From Amycolatopsis vancoresmycina (GTDB lineage Bacteria; Actinomycetota; Actinomycetes; Mycobacteriales; Pseudonocardiaceae): a DNA stretch of 64,000 bases. How positions within the stretch are numbered: position 1 is the first letter of the stretch; every line of letters begins with the position of its first letter. The stretch lies in NCBI RefSeq assembly GCF_000716785.1, contig NZ_JNYY01000014.1, positions 124,001 to 188,000 on the forward strand. The letters run 5' to 3'. A program made the position numbers and the translations under genes. The notes beneath the pieces are model-generated. The model had not been told where the DNA came from. It made no database searches and saw nothing but the letters and a program-made list of their open reading frames with translations. Of the stretch, positions 1-8,206 are shown piece by piece.

Positions 1-1251
1 CGGGCCCAGGGCGCGGAGCTGTTCGTCGGCCAGTCCGCTTCGAACCTTTCGGCGCTGTCCGAGCCGCCGTCCGCGGTGGTCGTCTCGACGGCGATCAAGG
101 AGACCAACCCCGAGCTGGCCGCGGCACGGGCCGCGGGCATCCCGGTGCTGCACCGGGCGCAGGCGCTGGCCGGGCTGATGGCAGGCCACCGCGTCGCCTG
201 CATCGCGGGCACGCACGGCAAGACGTCGACGACGTCGATGCTGACCGTGGCCCTGCAGCACTGCCGGCTCGACCCGTCGTTCGCCATCGGCGGCGACCTC
301 AACGAGTCCGGCGCCAACGCCCACCACGGCGAAGGCGGGCTCTTCGTCGCCGAGGCCGACGAGAGCGACGGCTCGTTCCTGACGTATTCGCCGTCGGTCG
401 CGGTCGTGACGAACGTCGAGCCGGACCACCTGGACCACCACGGCACGGCCGAGGCGTACACGAAGGTCTTCAGCGACTTCGTCGGCCGGATCGAGCCGGG
501 CGGGCTGCTCATCGTCTGCGGTGACGACGAGGGTGCCGAAGCGCTCGGCGACGAGGCCGAGAAGCGCGGGCTCCGGGTGCAGCGGTACGGGCGCGAGGTC
601 GGCGGCGTCGACGACGTCCGGATCACGTCCTACGAGCCGCTGCCCGACGGCGGGATCGTGCGGATCGCGCTGCGGGGCGAGCCGGTCGACGTCCGGGTCG
701 CCGTGCCGGGCGAGCACATGGCGCTGAACGCGGTCGCGGCCCTGCTGGCCGGGCTCGAGCTCGGCGCGCCGGTGCCCGGCCTGGTGGCCGGGCTCGCGGC
801 CTTCGGCGGCGTCCGGCGGCGGTTCGAGTTCAAGGGCCGGGCCGGCGACGTCCGCGTCTACGACGACTACGCCCACCACCCGACCGAGGTGGCTGCGCAG
901 CTGCGCGCGGTGCGCACGGCGGCCGGGTCCGGCCGGGTCGTCGTGGTGTTCCAGCCGCACCTGTACTCGCGGACCAAGACGTTCTCGGCCGAGTTCGCGG
1001 CCGCCCTGTCGCTGGCGGACGAGGTCGTCGTGCTGGACGTCTACGGTGCGCGCGAAGAGCCCGAGCCGGGCGTCACCGGTGCGCTGATCGCGGACCAGGT
1101 GACCGCGCCGGTGCACTACGAACCGGCGTTCGACGTCGCCGCGCCGCTGGCCGCGGGGCTGGCGAAGCCCGGCGACCTGGTGGTGACCATGGGGGCGGGC
1201 GACGTCACGCAGCTGGGCCCGGAGATCCTCGCCGAGCTGGACAAGCGCTGA
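1..1251 (+). CDS. murC: UDP-N-acetylmuramate--L-alanine ligase MurC (5'-truncated)
   Basis: MurC adds L-alanine to UDP-MurNAc with ATP in the cytoplasm, the first peptide step of peptidoglycan precursor synthesis. The frame is open from base 1, so the start codon and part of the N-terminal Rossmann domain lie outside the window; about 416 codons remain of a family usually 460-500 long. The Mur-ligase ATP loop GTHGKTSTT is at about 208-234, followed by the central domain (EADESDGSF) and the C-terminal ligase domain (DDYAHHPTEV, and FQPHLYSRT near 950-976). ftsQ starts 4 bp after the stop, so the two are probably cotranscribed as in other actinobacterial dcw clusters. Identification is secure. 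Confidence 0.97.
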   Translation, partial: RAQGAELFVGQSASNLSALSEPPSAVVVSTAIKETNPELAAARAAGIPVLHRAQALAGLMAGHRVACIAGTHGKTSTTSMLTVALQHCRLDPSFAIGGDLNESGANAHHGEGGLFVAEADESDGSFLTYSPSVAVVTNVEPDHLDHHGTAEAYTKVFSDFVGRIEPGGLLIVCGDDEGAEALGDEAEKRGLRVQRYGREVGGVDDVRITSYEPLPDGGIVRIALRGEPVDVRVAVPGEHMALNAVAALLAGLELGAPVPGLVAGLAAFGGVRRRFEFKGRAGDVRVYDDYAHHPTEVAAQLRAVRTAAGSGRVVVVFQPHLYSRTKTFSAEFAAALSLADEVVVLDVYGAREEPEPGVTGALIADQVTAPVHYEPAFDVAAPLAAGLAKPGDLVVTMGAGDVTQLGPEILAELDKR

Positions 1252-1255
1252 GGCC

Positions 1256-2083
1256 ATGAGTCCGACCAGGGAACGCCGTCCTTCGGAAGAAGACGCACCG
1301 GATCGGGCGACCCTGGCCCGGCAACGGCGCGGGCGGCGCTCCGAGGAGGAGCGCCGCCGGACTCGCGTCGCCGCGCGGCCTTCGCCGCGCAACCGGCCCA
1401 ACCGGCAGGTGGAGATCCGCCGCCGGTGGGTTGCGCTGCTGACCGTGCTGACTGTCGTGGCCGCGGTGTACCTGCTGTTCTTCAGCTCCATGCTGGGGGT
1501 GCAGGACGTCGCGGTCACCGGCTCGCGCACGGTGTCCGCCGACCAGATCCGCACGGTGGCGGCGGTGCCGGCCGACAAGCCGATGCTGCGCCTGAGCACG
1601 GACGAGATCCGCGACCGGGTGGCGGCGATGCCGGGCATCGCGACGGTCGAGGTGTCCCGGTCGTGGCCGAACACGGTCGAGATCACGGTGACCGAGCGCA
1701 CGGCGATCGCGTTCTTCGACAGCGGCCCGGGCGGCGACGGCGTCCACCTCGTCGACGGCGGCGGCGTGGTGTTCAAGACGGTGCCGTCCCGGCCGCCGGG
1801 CCTGCCCGAGCTGAAGCTGCCGAAGGTGTCGGCGGACGACCCGGTGACCCGTGCGGTGACGGCGGTGCTCGGGGTGATCCCGGAGCAGCTGCTGAAGCAG
1901 GTCACGACGGCGACGGCGAAGACGCCGGCGAGCGTGGAGTTCACGCTGGCCAGCGGGAAGATCGTGCGCTGGGGGACGCCGGAGCAGACCGACCGCAAGG
2001 CCAAGGTCCTGGCGGCCCTGCTGACCCAGGACGGCAAGGTCTACGACGTCGCGGCGCCCGAGCTGCCCACCATCACCTCCTGA
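1256..2083 (+). CDS. ftsQ: Cell division protein FtsQ (DivIB)
   Basis: FtsQ is a bitopic divisome protein linking early and late division proteins at the septum. The 275-residue product has an Arg/Glu-rich cytoplasmic tail (1-57), one membrane segment (about 59-78), a POTRA domain (about 81-150, beginning VQDVAVTGSRTVSADQIR) and a C-terminal beta domain, which is the normal FtsQ layout. The ATG lies 4 bp after the murC stop. In mycobacteria and streptomycetes ftsZ follows directly; here ftsZ is 12.8 kb away, and an unrelated gene preceded by a long palindrome comes next. Confidence 0.95.
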   Translation: MSPTRERRPSEEDAPDRATLARQRRGRRSEEERRRTRVAARPSPRNRPNRQVEIRRRWVALLTVLTVVAAVYLLFFSSMLGVQDVAVTGSRTVSADQIRTVAAVPADKPMLRLSTDEIRDRVAAMPGIATVEVSRSWPNTVEITVTERTAIAFFDSGPGGDGVHLVDGGGVVFKTVPSRPPGLPELKLPKVSADDPVTRAVTAVLGVIPEQLLKQVTTATAKTPASVEFTLASGKIVRWGTPEQTDRKAKVLAALLTQDGKVYDVAAPELPTITS

Positions 2084-2108
2084 AATCCGGTTTTTCGTGG
2101 CCACCGGC

Positions 2109-2146
2109 TTCTCGTATGCCGTACGATCTCGTACGGCATACGAGAA
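2109..2146. promoter_or_regulatory. Long perfect inverted repeat, probable operator
   Basis: Two perfect 18-bp arms (2109-2126 and 2129-2146) are separated by 2 bp and centred on CCGTACGATCTCGTACGG. The element lies 25 bp after the ftsQ stop and 14 bp before the NmrA-like gene. Length and symmetry resemble a TetR-type operator, but no TetR gene is adjacent. It could also fold as a terminator for ftsQ, although no T-run follows. Confidence 0.6.
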
Positions 2147-2160
2147 CGAGGAGGGTGCTC

Positions 2161-2991
2161 ATGACGATCCTGGTGACGGGTGCGACCGGCAGTGTCGGCC
2201 GGCTCGTGGTCGACGAACTGCTGGCGGCCGGGGTGCCGGTGCGGGCGCTGACCGTCGACCCGGAACGCGCGAACCTGCCGGCCGAGACGGAGGTGGTCGT
2301 CGGCTCGCTGGCGAAGCCGTCGACGCTGCCGGTCGCGCTGAAGGGCGTCTCGGCGGTGTACCTGGCGCCGATGGCGCGGACCGTCCGGCGGTTCTGCGAG
2401 CTGGCGTCGGAAGCCGGCGTCGAGCGGGTGGTCGCCCTGTCGGGCAGCAGCGTCGGCGACGACCACGAGGGGTCCAGCGGCCACGAGTACGCCGCCGTCG
2501 AGACCGCCGTCCGGGACGCCGGGTTCGCCTGGACGTTCCTGCGGCCCGGCGTGTTCATGAACAACACGCTCGACTGGGCGCCCATGGTCCGGGCGGGCGA
2601 GGTGGCGACGGCCTACGGCAACGCGACGCAGACGCCCATCGACCTCGGCGACATCGCGGCCGTGGCGGCCCGGGTGCTGACGACCGGCGGGCACGTCGGC
2701 GTCACGTACGTCCTCAGTGGACCGGAGGCGATCAGCCTGCGCGGCCAGGTGGAAACCCTGGCCGCGGTGCTGGGCATGGAGATCCGGTTCCGCGAGCTGA
2801 CTCCGGTGGAGCAGCGCGCGCAGTGGATCGGTTACGGAGTCCCGGAATCGGCCGTCGGCTGGCTGCTCGAGGGCTTCGCCGAGACCCTTCGGCACCCGCA
2901 GGTGCCGACCGGCGTCGTCGAGGAGCTGCTGGGCCGCCCGGGGACGACGTACGCGGCGTGGGTGGCCGCGCGGCGGGAGGTGTTCGCCTAG
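2161..2991 (+). CDS. NmrA-like NAD(P)-binding protein (atypical SDR)
   Basis: The 276-residue protein is an atypical short-chain dehydrogenase of the NmrA/NAD(P)H:quinone oxidoreductase-2-like family. It opens with the Rossmann motif VTGATGSVG (residues about 5-13), with later motifs typical of the family such as FLRPGVFMNN. Such proteins are cytosolic redox sensors or NAD(P)-dependent reductases; the substrate cannot be told. The ATG at 2161 follows AGGAGGG directly downstream of the palindrome, so the gene is likely controlled by a repressor binding there. Its 3' end overlaps the convergent EamA gene by 4 bp. Confidence 0.85.
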   Translation: MTILVTGATGSVGRLVVDELLAAGVPVRALTVDPERANLPAETEVVVGSLAKPSTLPVALKGVSAVYLAPMARTVRRFCELASEAGVERVVALSGSSVGDDHEGSSGHEYAAVETAVRDAGFAWTFLRPGVFMNNTLDWAPMVRAGEVATAYGNATQTPIDLGDIAAVAARVLTTGGHVGVTYVLSGPEAISLRGQVETLAAVLGMEIRFRELTPVEQRAQWIGYGVPESAVGWLLEGFAETLRHPQVPTGVVEELLGRPGTTYAAWVAARREVFA

Positions 2992-3896
2992 GCGGGCTGC
3001 TCGACCGGCTCCCGCGTTCCGGTCCGCTCCGCGCCGATCCCGGCCGCCACGACGAACACCACGCCCGCCGCCGCGCCGGCGTCCGGTACCTGGTGGAGCA
3101 CGACGAACCCGATCGTCAGGGCGATGGCCGGTTCCAGGCTCATCAGCGTCCCGAACGCGGGGGCGGTCAGCCGCCGCAGCGCGAGCATTTCGAGCGCGAA
3201 CGGCACCACCGGCAGCAGCACCGCGAGCCCGAGGCCGGTCAGCAGCAGCGGCCAGGTCAGGTGCCCGGCCACGTCCGGTCCGTACACGAGGGTGGCGACG
3301 AGGCCCGCCACCGGCATCGACACCGCGAGCCCGCGCACACCCGCCACCTCGTCGCCGACCCGCTGCGTCAGCAGGATGTAGGCGGCCCAGCAGACCGCGG
3401 AGGCGAGCGCGAAGCCGACGCCCGCGAGGTCCGCGCCACCCCGCCAGGGCTGGGTCAGCAGGAGCACGCCGATCGCGGCGAGGACGGGCCACAGCCGCTT
3501 GCCGCCGCGGCCCCGCGTGACGGCGACGGTCAGCGGGCCGAGGAACTCCAGGGCACTCGCCGTGCCCAGCGGCAACCGGGCGACGGCTTCCATGAACAGC
3601 ATGGTCATCCCTGCCGTGACCACGCCCAGTCCGCAGCAGGCCAGGAAGGTGCTCCGCCGGAACGACGACGGCCGCGGCCGGACCACGACGAGCAGCAGCA
3701 CCCCGGCCCACGCCAGGCGCAGCCACGCCGCTCCTTCGGGACCGACCTGGTCGAACAGGCCGACCGACACGGCGAGACCGAGCTGGACGCAAAGCATGGC
3801 GGCGACGGCGAGGGACGCTCCGGCGCGGGACGAAGAGGGCACGCGTCCAGCAAAGCCGACCGCAACCGTTCGTGTCCACGTGGCAATCATGGACAT
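2988..3896 (-). CDS. EamA/RhtA-type transporter
   Basis: This is a drug/metabolite-transporter superfamily protein of about 300 residues with roughly ten hydrophobic segments in two EamA repeats, resembling the threonine/homoserine exporter RhtA. The EamA signature appears in the first half (ASALEFLGPLTVAV) and in the C-terminal repeat (FGTLMSLEPAIALTIGF). It should export amino acids or related metabolites. Start choice is uncertain: GTG 3905, ATG 3896 and ATG 3890 are all possible, and I favour an ATG because the likely divergent operator covers the GTG. It is divergent from the LysR regulator at 3926, its probable controller. Confidence 0.85.
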   Translation of the reverse strand: MSMIATWTRTVAVGFAGRVPSSSRAGASLAVAAMLCVQLGLAVSVGLFDQVGPEGAAWLRLAWAGVLLLVVVRPRPSSFRRSTFLACCGLGVVTAGMTMLFMEAVARLPLGTASALEFLGPLTVAVTRGRGGKRLWPVLAAIGVLLLTQPWRGGADLAGVGFALASAVCWAAYILLTQRVGDEVAGVRGLAVSMPVAGLVATLVYGPDVAGHLTWPLLLTGLGLAVLLPVVPFALEMLALRRLTAPAFGTLMSLEPAIALTIGFVVLHQVPDAGAAAGVVFVVAAGIGAERTGTREPVEQPA

Positions 3897-3900
3897 ACCG

Positions 3901-3915
3901 TTCACGATTCGTGGA
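3901..3915. promoter_or_regulatory. Dyad in the EamA/LysR divergent promoter
   Basis: TTCACGATTCGTGGA is a 7-bp inverted repeat with one mismatch around a central T. It lies between the EamA and LysR starts, where a LysR-type regulator would bind. A second palindrome, CCACGTGG at 3876-3883, lies within the start of the transporter. A -10-like GACAAT at 3914-3919 abuts the dyad. Confidence 0.4.
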
Positions 3916-3925
3916 CAATGGCGGG

Positions 3926-4816
3926 GTGGACACTCGCCGGCTCCGGTTCCTTCTCGAGCTGTCCCGCCACGGCTCGATGCGGGCGGTGGCGGACGTGCTC
4001 GGCACGACGACGTCCACGGTGTCGCAGCAGATCGCGGTGCTGGCGCGGGAAACCGGCGTGCCCCTGCTCGAACCGGACGGCCGGCGCGTGCGGCTGACCC
4101 CCGCGGGACGGCGGCTGGCCGAGCACGCCGTGACGATCCTCGCCGCCGTGGAGGCCGCGCGCGCCGACCTCGACCCCGGCGCCGAGCCGGCCGGCACCGT
4201 GCGGGTCGCCGGGTTCGCCACGGCCGTCCGGCGCTCGGTGCTCCCGGCTGCGGCCGCGCTCGCCGCGCACCACCCGAGCGTCGAACTGCGGATCAGCGAG
4301 TACGAACCGCACGAGGCCTTCGCCGCGCTGCTGGCCGACGACATCGACCTCGCCCTCACCTACGACTACGACCTCGCGCCGGCCAGTGTGGACTCGGCGC
4401 TCACGGCGAGTCCATTGTGGACTTCGTGGTGGGGGCTCGCGGTCCCGGCTCTCGACGCTCTTCGGGTGCGGGGCGACGGGACGCTGGCGGTCTTCGAGGC
4501 GTTCCGCGGCCACGGCTGGATCGTCAACTCCCGCAACAGCGCCGACGAGGACGTGGTCCGCCGGCTGGCGGCGATGGCGGGGTTCACGCCGGTCGTGACG
4601 CACCGCGCGGACAGCCTGGAGCTGGTCGAGGACCTCATCGCGACCGGCCCGGCCCCCGCGGTCGGCCTGCTGCCGGCGGGCCGGGCGGTGAAAGCGGGGG
4701 TCGCGCTGCTCCCGCTCGCCGGCCCGGACGTGCGGCAGCGCGCGTTCGCCTGCACCCGCCGCGGGCGGGAGGCGTGGCCACCGCTGGCGCTGGTGCTCGG
4801 GCTGCTGGCGCGCTAG
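3926..4816 (+). CDS. LysR-family transcriptional regulator
   Basis: The 296-residue protein has an N-terminal LysR winged helix (about 1-60, with VADVLGTTTSTVSQQIAVLARETG) and a substrate-binding domain (about 85-290) of the periplasmic-binding-protein fold. GTG 3926 is chosen because the family normally begins a few residues before RRLRFLLELSRHGS. GACAAT at 3914-3919 lies 6 nt upstream, suggesting a leaderless transcript. It is divergent from an EamA exporter, a common regulator/exporter pairing, so it probably senses the exported compound. It overlaps the convergent MFS gene by 4 bp. Confidence 0.9.
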   Translation: MDTRRLRFLLELSRHGSMRAVADVLGTTTSTVSQQIAVLARETGVPLLEPDGRRVRLTPAGRRLAEHAVTILAAVEAARADLDPGAEPAGTVRVAGFATAVRRSVLPAAAALAAHHPSVELRISEYEPHEAFAALLADDIDLALTYDYDLAPASVDSALTASPLWTSWWGLAVPALDALRVRGDGTLAVFEAFRGHGWIVNSRNSADEDVVRRLAAMAGFTPVVTHRADSLELVEDLIATGPAPAVGLLPAGRAVKAGVALLPLAGPDVRQRAFACTRRGREAWPPLALVLGLLAR

Positions 4817-5982
4817 ACCCGCGTGCGGGTCATCCCGGCCAGGCCGAGCAGCGGGAGCACGCCGGCGAACACCACGACCGCCGTCCAGCCGCCGAGGTGG
4901 TAGGCGACCGAGCCCGCCTGCGAGCCGATCGCGCCGCCGATGAAGAACGTGCCCAGGTAGACGCTGTTGATGCGGGCGCGGGCCGACGGGTCGAGCTGGT
5001 AGATCGTGTGCTGCCCGACCACGAGCGTGGTCTGCACGGCCATGTCGACGGCGATCGCGGCGATCGCCAGCAGGACGACGCTGTGCGCGCCGAACCCGGC
5101 GAGCGCGAAAGCCGCGGCGCAGAGCACGAAGGCGCCCGCGGTGAGCGGCCGGCTGTGGCCGTGGTCGGCCCACCGCCCGGCCAGCGGCGCGACCGCGGCA
5201 CCGGCGGCGCCGGCCAGCGCGAAGAGGCCCACGCCGAGCTGGGAGTAGTTGAACGGGGGCGCGGTGAGGACGAAGGCGATGGTCGTCCAGAAGGCGCTGA
5301 AGGCCCCGAACATCGCCGACTGGTAGAGCGCGCGGTGCCGCAGGGCGGGGTGCTTGCGCGCCATGGCGAAGGTGGAGCGGAGCAGCTGCCCGTAGGGGAC
5401 GTCGGTCTTGGGCGCGCGGGGCGGCAGGATGAAGCGCAGCACGAGGGCGAGCGCGGCCATCGCCCCCGCCGAGATCAGGAAGACGACCCGCCAGCCGGTG
5501 ACCTCGGCGAGGAAGCTGGCGACCACCCGCGAGAGCAGGATGCCGAAGAGCAGCCCGCTGACCACGCGCCCGACGATCCGCCCCCGGATGGCATCGGGCG
5601 AGATGTCGGCGGCGAACGGGATGAGGATCTGCACGACGACCGACGTGGCCCCGACCGCGAGCGACGCGATCAGCAGGACGGCGAACCCGGGCGCGACCCC
5701 GGTGACGACGAGCCCGGCGCAGGCGACGGCGAGCAGCGTCGCGACGAGCCCGCGGTTCTCGAGCCGGTCACCGAGCGGAACGAGCAGCAGCATCCCGGCG
5801 GCGTACCCGATCTGGGTGGCGGTGACAACGCCCCCGGCGGCGGCCTCGCCGACCCCGAAGGTCCCTCGCAGCTCGGCGAGCAGCGGCTGGGCGTAGTAGA
5901 GGTTGGCGACGGTCAGTCCACAGGAGACGGCCAGCAGCAGCACGAGCCACCCGGGCGGGGCCTTCTGCTCGGTCTCGGTCAT
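4813..5982 (-). CDS. MFS transporter
   Basis: This 389-residue major facilitator superfamily protein has about twelve hydrophobic segments, the loop motif PLGDRLENR between segments 2 and 3, and an N-terminal region typical of drug/sugar exporters (GLTVANLYYAQPLLAELRG). ATG 5982 is preceded by a strong Shine-Dalgarno (GAGGGGG, about 6 nt away). It is divergent from the CGNR-type regulator at 6059 and separated from it by a large inverted repeat, so that regulator probably controls this exporter. The substrate is unknown. Confidence 0.88.
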   Translation of the reverse strand: MTETEQKAPPGWLVLLLAVSCGLTVANLYYAQPLLAELRGTFGVGEAAAGGVVTATQIGYAAGMLLLVPLGDRLENRGLVATLLAVACAGLVVTGVAPGFAVLLIASLAVGATSVVVQILIPFAADISPDAIRGRIVGRVVSGLLFGILLSRVVASFLAEVTGWRVVFLISAGAMAALALVLRFILPPRAPKTDVPYGQLLRSTFAMARKHPALRHRALYQSAMFGAFSAFWTTIAFVLTAPPFNYSQLGVGLFALAGAAGAAVAPLAGRWADHGHSRPLTAGAFVLCAAAFALAGFGAHSVVLLAIAAIAVDMAVQTTLVVGQHTIYQLDPSARARINSVYLGTFFIGGAIGSQAGSVAYHLGGWTAVVVFAGVLPLLGLAGMTRTRV

Positions 5983-5995
5983 GCGTGCCCCCTCT

Positions 5996-6041
5996 GGAAC
6001 CGGTTTGATCGGTTCCCGACGGTACCAGTCAAACCGGTTCC
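5996..6041. promoter_or_regulatory. 13-bp perfect inverted repeat operator between MFS and CGNR genes
   Basis: GGAACCGGTTTGA (5996-6008) and its exact reverse complement (6029-6041) flank a 20-bp spacer in the divergent promoter, and each arm contains the palindrome AACCGGTT. The right arm sits just upstream of a candidate -10 (TACTGT, 6046-6051) for the regulator. The geometry suits a dimeric or tetrameric repressor controlling both genes. Confidence 0.6.
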
Positions 6042-6058
6042 GGCGTACTGTGACCCGT

Positions 6059-6595
6059 ATGACGGAGAGATTCCGCGCCGGAGCGGGCCGCCTGTGCCTG
6101 GACTTCATCCGCACGCTGCGGTACCGGGGAACGCCGGCGGAGACGGAGGAGCTGCCGGACGAGCGGGCGTGGGGGGCTTGGGTCGACCAGTTCGGGCCGT
6201 TCTCGTCGCCGGTCGTACCGGGGTCGTCTCGTGACGCTCGGGCTGTGCGTGAGGCGGTGTATGAGCTGGTGACCGGTTCGCTGCGGCCGGCGTCGCGGCA
6301 GCGGTTGAACCGGTTCGCGGCGTCGCCGGTGCCGGCGCCTTCTCTGGCTGTGTCGGGTGAGTTGCGTTGGCAGGCTGCGGATCCTGGGTCTTCGATGCTG
6401 GCTTTGGTGGCCCGGGACGCGTTGGATCTGGTGACGTCGCCGGAGTTTTCGCGGGTGCGGCGGTGCGCGGGGGAGCGGTGCGGGGCGTTGTTCCTGGACA
6501 CGTCCCGCCCGGGGACGCGGCGGTGGTGCTCGATGGAGGTGTGCGGGAACCAGGCGAAGAAGTCGACATATCGAGCCAAGGCGACGGCTCCCTGA
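6059..6595 (+). CDS. CGNR zinc-finger transcriptional regulator (ABATE domain)
   Basis: The 178-residue product has an N-terminal ABATE-like region (GRLCLDFIRTLRYRG) and a C-terminal CGNR zinc finger (about 130-172). The latter holds paired cysteines (RRCAGERCGALF and RWCSMEVCGNQAKKSTYR), with the signature present as CGNQ. These are usually DNA-binding regulators beside transport or stress genes. The ATG lies 7 nt after TACTGT, so it may be leaderless. It probably autoregulates and controls the divergent MFS gene through the 5996-6041 repeat. Confidence 0.85.
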   Translation: MTERFRAGAGRLCLDFIRTLRYRGTPAETEELPDERAWGAWVDQFGPFSSPVVPGSSRDARAVREAVYELVTGSLRPASRQRLNRFAASPVPAPSLAVSGELRWQAADPGSSMLALVARDALDLVTSPEFSRVRRCAGERCGALFLDTSRPGTRRWCSMEVCGNQAKKSTYRAKATAP

Positions 6596-6635
6596 GGCGG
6601 GCTTATGCGAAGACGCGATTGAACGTGCCGTGACC

Positions 6636-6664
6636 TTGTGGGTGCGCAGAGTGCTGGCTACCGT
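6636..6664 (+). promoter_or_regulatory. Candidate promoter for the DUF6879/XRE pair
   Basis: TTGTGG (6636-6641), 17 bp and TACCGT (6659-6664) form a plausible vegetative promoter. The predicted start point, about 6671, coincides with the ATG of a 13-codon reading frame (6672-6713). That frame contains the GAGGAGG ribosome-binding site for the DUF6879 gene at 6697. Confidence 0.4.
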
Positions 6665-6696
6665 GGCGAACATGGACCTCGTCGAGGAGGCATTGC

Positions 6697-7221
6697 GTGC
6701 GCTTGGGCGCTGAGTGGGCGAGGTACTTCGACGAGTTCAGGGTGTCGGCGTTCCGGCTCGAGACACGGCAGGTCTACGCGATACCGGCCGAGCAGGCCAA
6801 CGTCGAACTGTTCCTGGCCGGTGGTGACCGCCCTGCCGGCCACAATGCCTCATGGCGTGGCCGTATTGCGAAGATCATCGCGTCCGGTCGAACCGTTCAG
6901 CGCGCCAAACTGGTCCGCAGTCCGTTGACCGATTATCTCCGCTACCAGCGTGCGTGGGGAATTCCGGGAAACATCGCGGCCGGCGAGGACTACCGGATGG
7001 TCGACATCACGGAGGGCGGTTGGGGGCTGCCCGATCAGGACTTCTGGCTTTTCGACGAGGTGACGGTGGTGCATCTCGACTACAATCCCGACGGAACATT
7101 CATCGGCGCCGAGTTGGTTGAGGGAGCCGATCCGGCGCAGTACCGTCATTGGCGAGATTCAGCTCTGAGTCACGGGGTGCCGTTTGGCGAATGGGATGCT
7201 GGAGCCGGGCCGGCAGGATGA
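6697..7221 (+). CDS. DUF6879 family protein
   Basis: The 174-residue acidic protein matches the DUF6879 family of actinobacteria, recognised by the pattern F-RLE---Y--P-E, the central RSPLTDYLRYQ-AW, and a C-terminal W-LPD-DFWLFD / LDY--DG-F-GAE---D block. These proteins are almost always encoded next to Scr1-type XRE regulators and are thought to act with them, though no biochemical function is established. GTG 6697 is supported by GAGGAGG 6 bp upstream. It overlaps the XRE gene, implying translational coupling. Confidence 0.8.
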   Translation: MRLGAEWARYFDEFRVSAFRLETRQVYAIPAEQANVELFLAGGDRPAGHNASWRGRIAKIIASGRTVQRAKLVRSPLTDYLRYQRAWGIPGNIAAGEDYRMVDITEGGWGLPDQDFWLFDEVTVVHLDYNPDGTFIGAELVEGADPAQYRHWRDSALSHGVPFGEWDAGAGPAG

Positions 7222-8050
7222 ACAGCGCGCGACCCTGGCGGAGTTGCTGCGCGAACTGCGGCAGGCTGCTGGTCTCTCGGGTGAGAGACTCGCTGCACGG
7301 TGTGCGATGAGCCAGGCGAAGATCAGCCGCATCGAGACGGGCAAGATCCTCCCGTCTGTGGTCGACGTCGAACAGATCGTCGCCGCGCTGGCCGTTCCGG
7401 CCGATGCCGCCGAAAAGCTCGTGGCGCTGGCCCGGGTCGCGAACGTCGGGTACACGTCGTGGCGGTCGCTGGCGCGCACCGGGCTGTGGCGTGGTCAGCT
7501 CGAGATCAAGGCGCTGCACGAGTCCTCGCAGGTGGTCCGGCAGTTTCTGCCCGCGATCCCCAGTGGCCTGCTGCAGACGCCGGACTACGCGCGGCAGGTG
7601 CTCACCTCGACCGTCAGGGGGCGGCCGGAGCGTGATGTCGGCAAGATGCTCGAAGCGCGGTTGTCCTGGCAGCGGGTGCTGGAGGAATCGGAGCGGCAGT
7701 TCGAGTTCGTGTTGACCGAGCAGGCGGTCCGCTGGCGGCGAGCGTCGCCGTCGGTGATGGTCGGCCAGTCGGCGAACCTCGCTGCACTGAGCGAGCGGAA
7801 GAACATCGACCTCTCGGTCGTCCCGCAGGCGGGTGAAATCCGGGCATCTCCGTTGAACCTCTTCGTGATCTACGACGAGCGGCTGGTCACGGTCGAGCTG
7901 TTCTCCGGCACTGTTGCATTGCGTGATCCGCGGGACATCGGTTATCACCTCGAGTTGTTCGAGTTCTTCCGGTCGCATGCCCTGAGAGGTGAAAAAGCAA
8001 CCGATTTCCTTCGATCGGTCGCCGAAGATTTCAGTCGGGAAATCGAATAA
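7184..8050 (+). CDS. Scr1-family XRE regulator (HTH + DUF5753)
   Basis: The product, about 288 residues, has an N-terminal HTH_31/XRE domain (about 15-75; LRELRQAAGLSGERLAARC followed by SQAKISRIETGK) and a C-terminal DUF5753 ligand or effector domain (about 100-285; YARQVL, WQRVLEE, VMVGQSANLA). Scr1-like regulators control morphogenesis or secondary metabolism, often with a small partner protein. The start could be TTG 7184, or ATG 7196 which also lies inside the preceding gene. With DUF6879 upstream and the zinc-knuckle peptide downstream it forms a compact module. Confidence 0.88.
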   Translation: MANGMLEPGRQDEQRATLAELLRELRQAAGLSGERLAARCAMSQAKISRIETGKILPSVVDVEQIVAALAVPADAAEKLVALARVANVGYTSWRSLARTGLWRGQLEIKALHESSQVVRQFLPAIPSGLLQTPDYARQVLTSTVRGRPERDVGKMLEARLSWQRVLEESERQFEFVLTEQAVRWRRASPSVMVGQSANLAALSERKNIDLSVVPQAGEIRASPLNLFVIYDERLVTVELFSGTVALRDPRDIGYHLELFEFFRSHALRGEKATDFLRSVAEDFSREIE

Positions 8051-8113
8051 TCTGTCTATGCGTGTACGCGAGTGGTAGTGGAATTGTCTTGAAGGCAATG
8101 CCACGATTCTCGT

Positions 8114-8206
8114 ATGGAAAACATCACTCGCACCTGTGGTGACTGCAGGGGGAAGGGCTGCGGAAGCTGCGATGGCACCGGCACGATCACCATTGTCGAA
8201 GACTGA
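8114..8206 (+). CDS. 30-residue zinc-knuckle micropeptide (DnaJ-type CxxCxGxG)
   Basis: This short frame of 30 codons plus stop encodes a peptide whose core is CGDCRGKGCGSCDGTG. It contains CxxC twice with interspersed Gly-x-Gly, as in one zinc knuckle of the DnaJ cysteine-rich domain. It lies 63 bp after the Scr1-type regulator and overlaps the next gene by 35 bp in another frame, carrying that gene's ribosome-binding site inside it. Four regularly spaced cysteines in 30 codons are unlikely by chance, but translation is unproven and no strong ribosome-binding site is seen. Confidence 0.5.
   Translation: MENITRTCGDCRGKGCGSCDGTGTITIVED

Noticed and set aside
1426..2160. N-terminal extension of the NmrA-like protein to 1426
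   Set aside because: The upstream part overlaps ftsQ in another frame and is low complexity. The Rossmann motif starts right after ATG 2161, which has a good ribosome-binding site.
8136..8171. GTG 8136 as start of the 8172-8531 gene
   Set aside because: It has no ribosome-binding site; ATG 8172 has GGAAG at ideal spacing.
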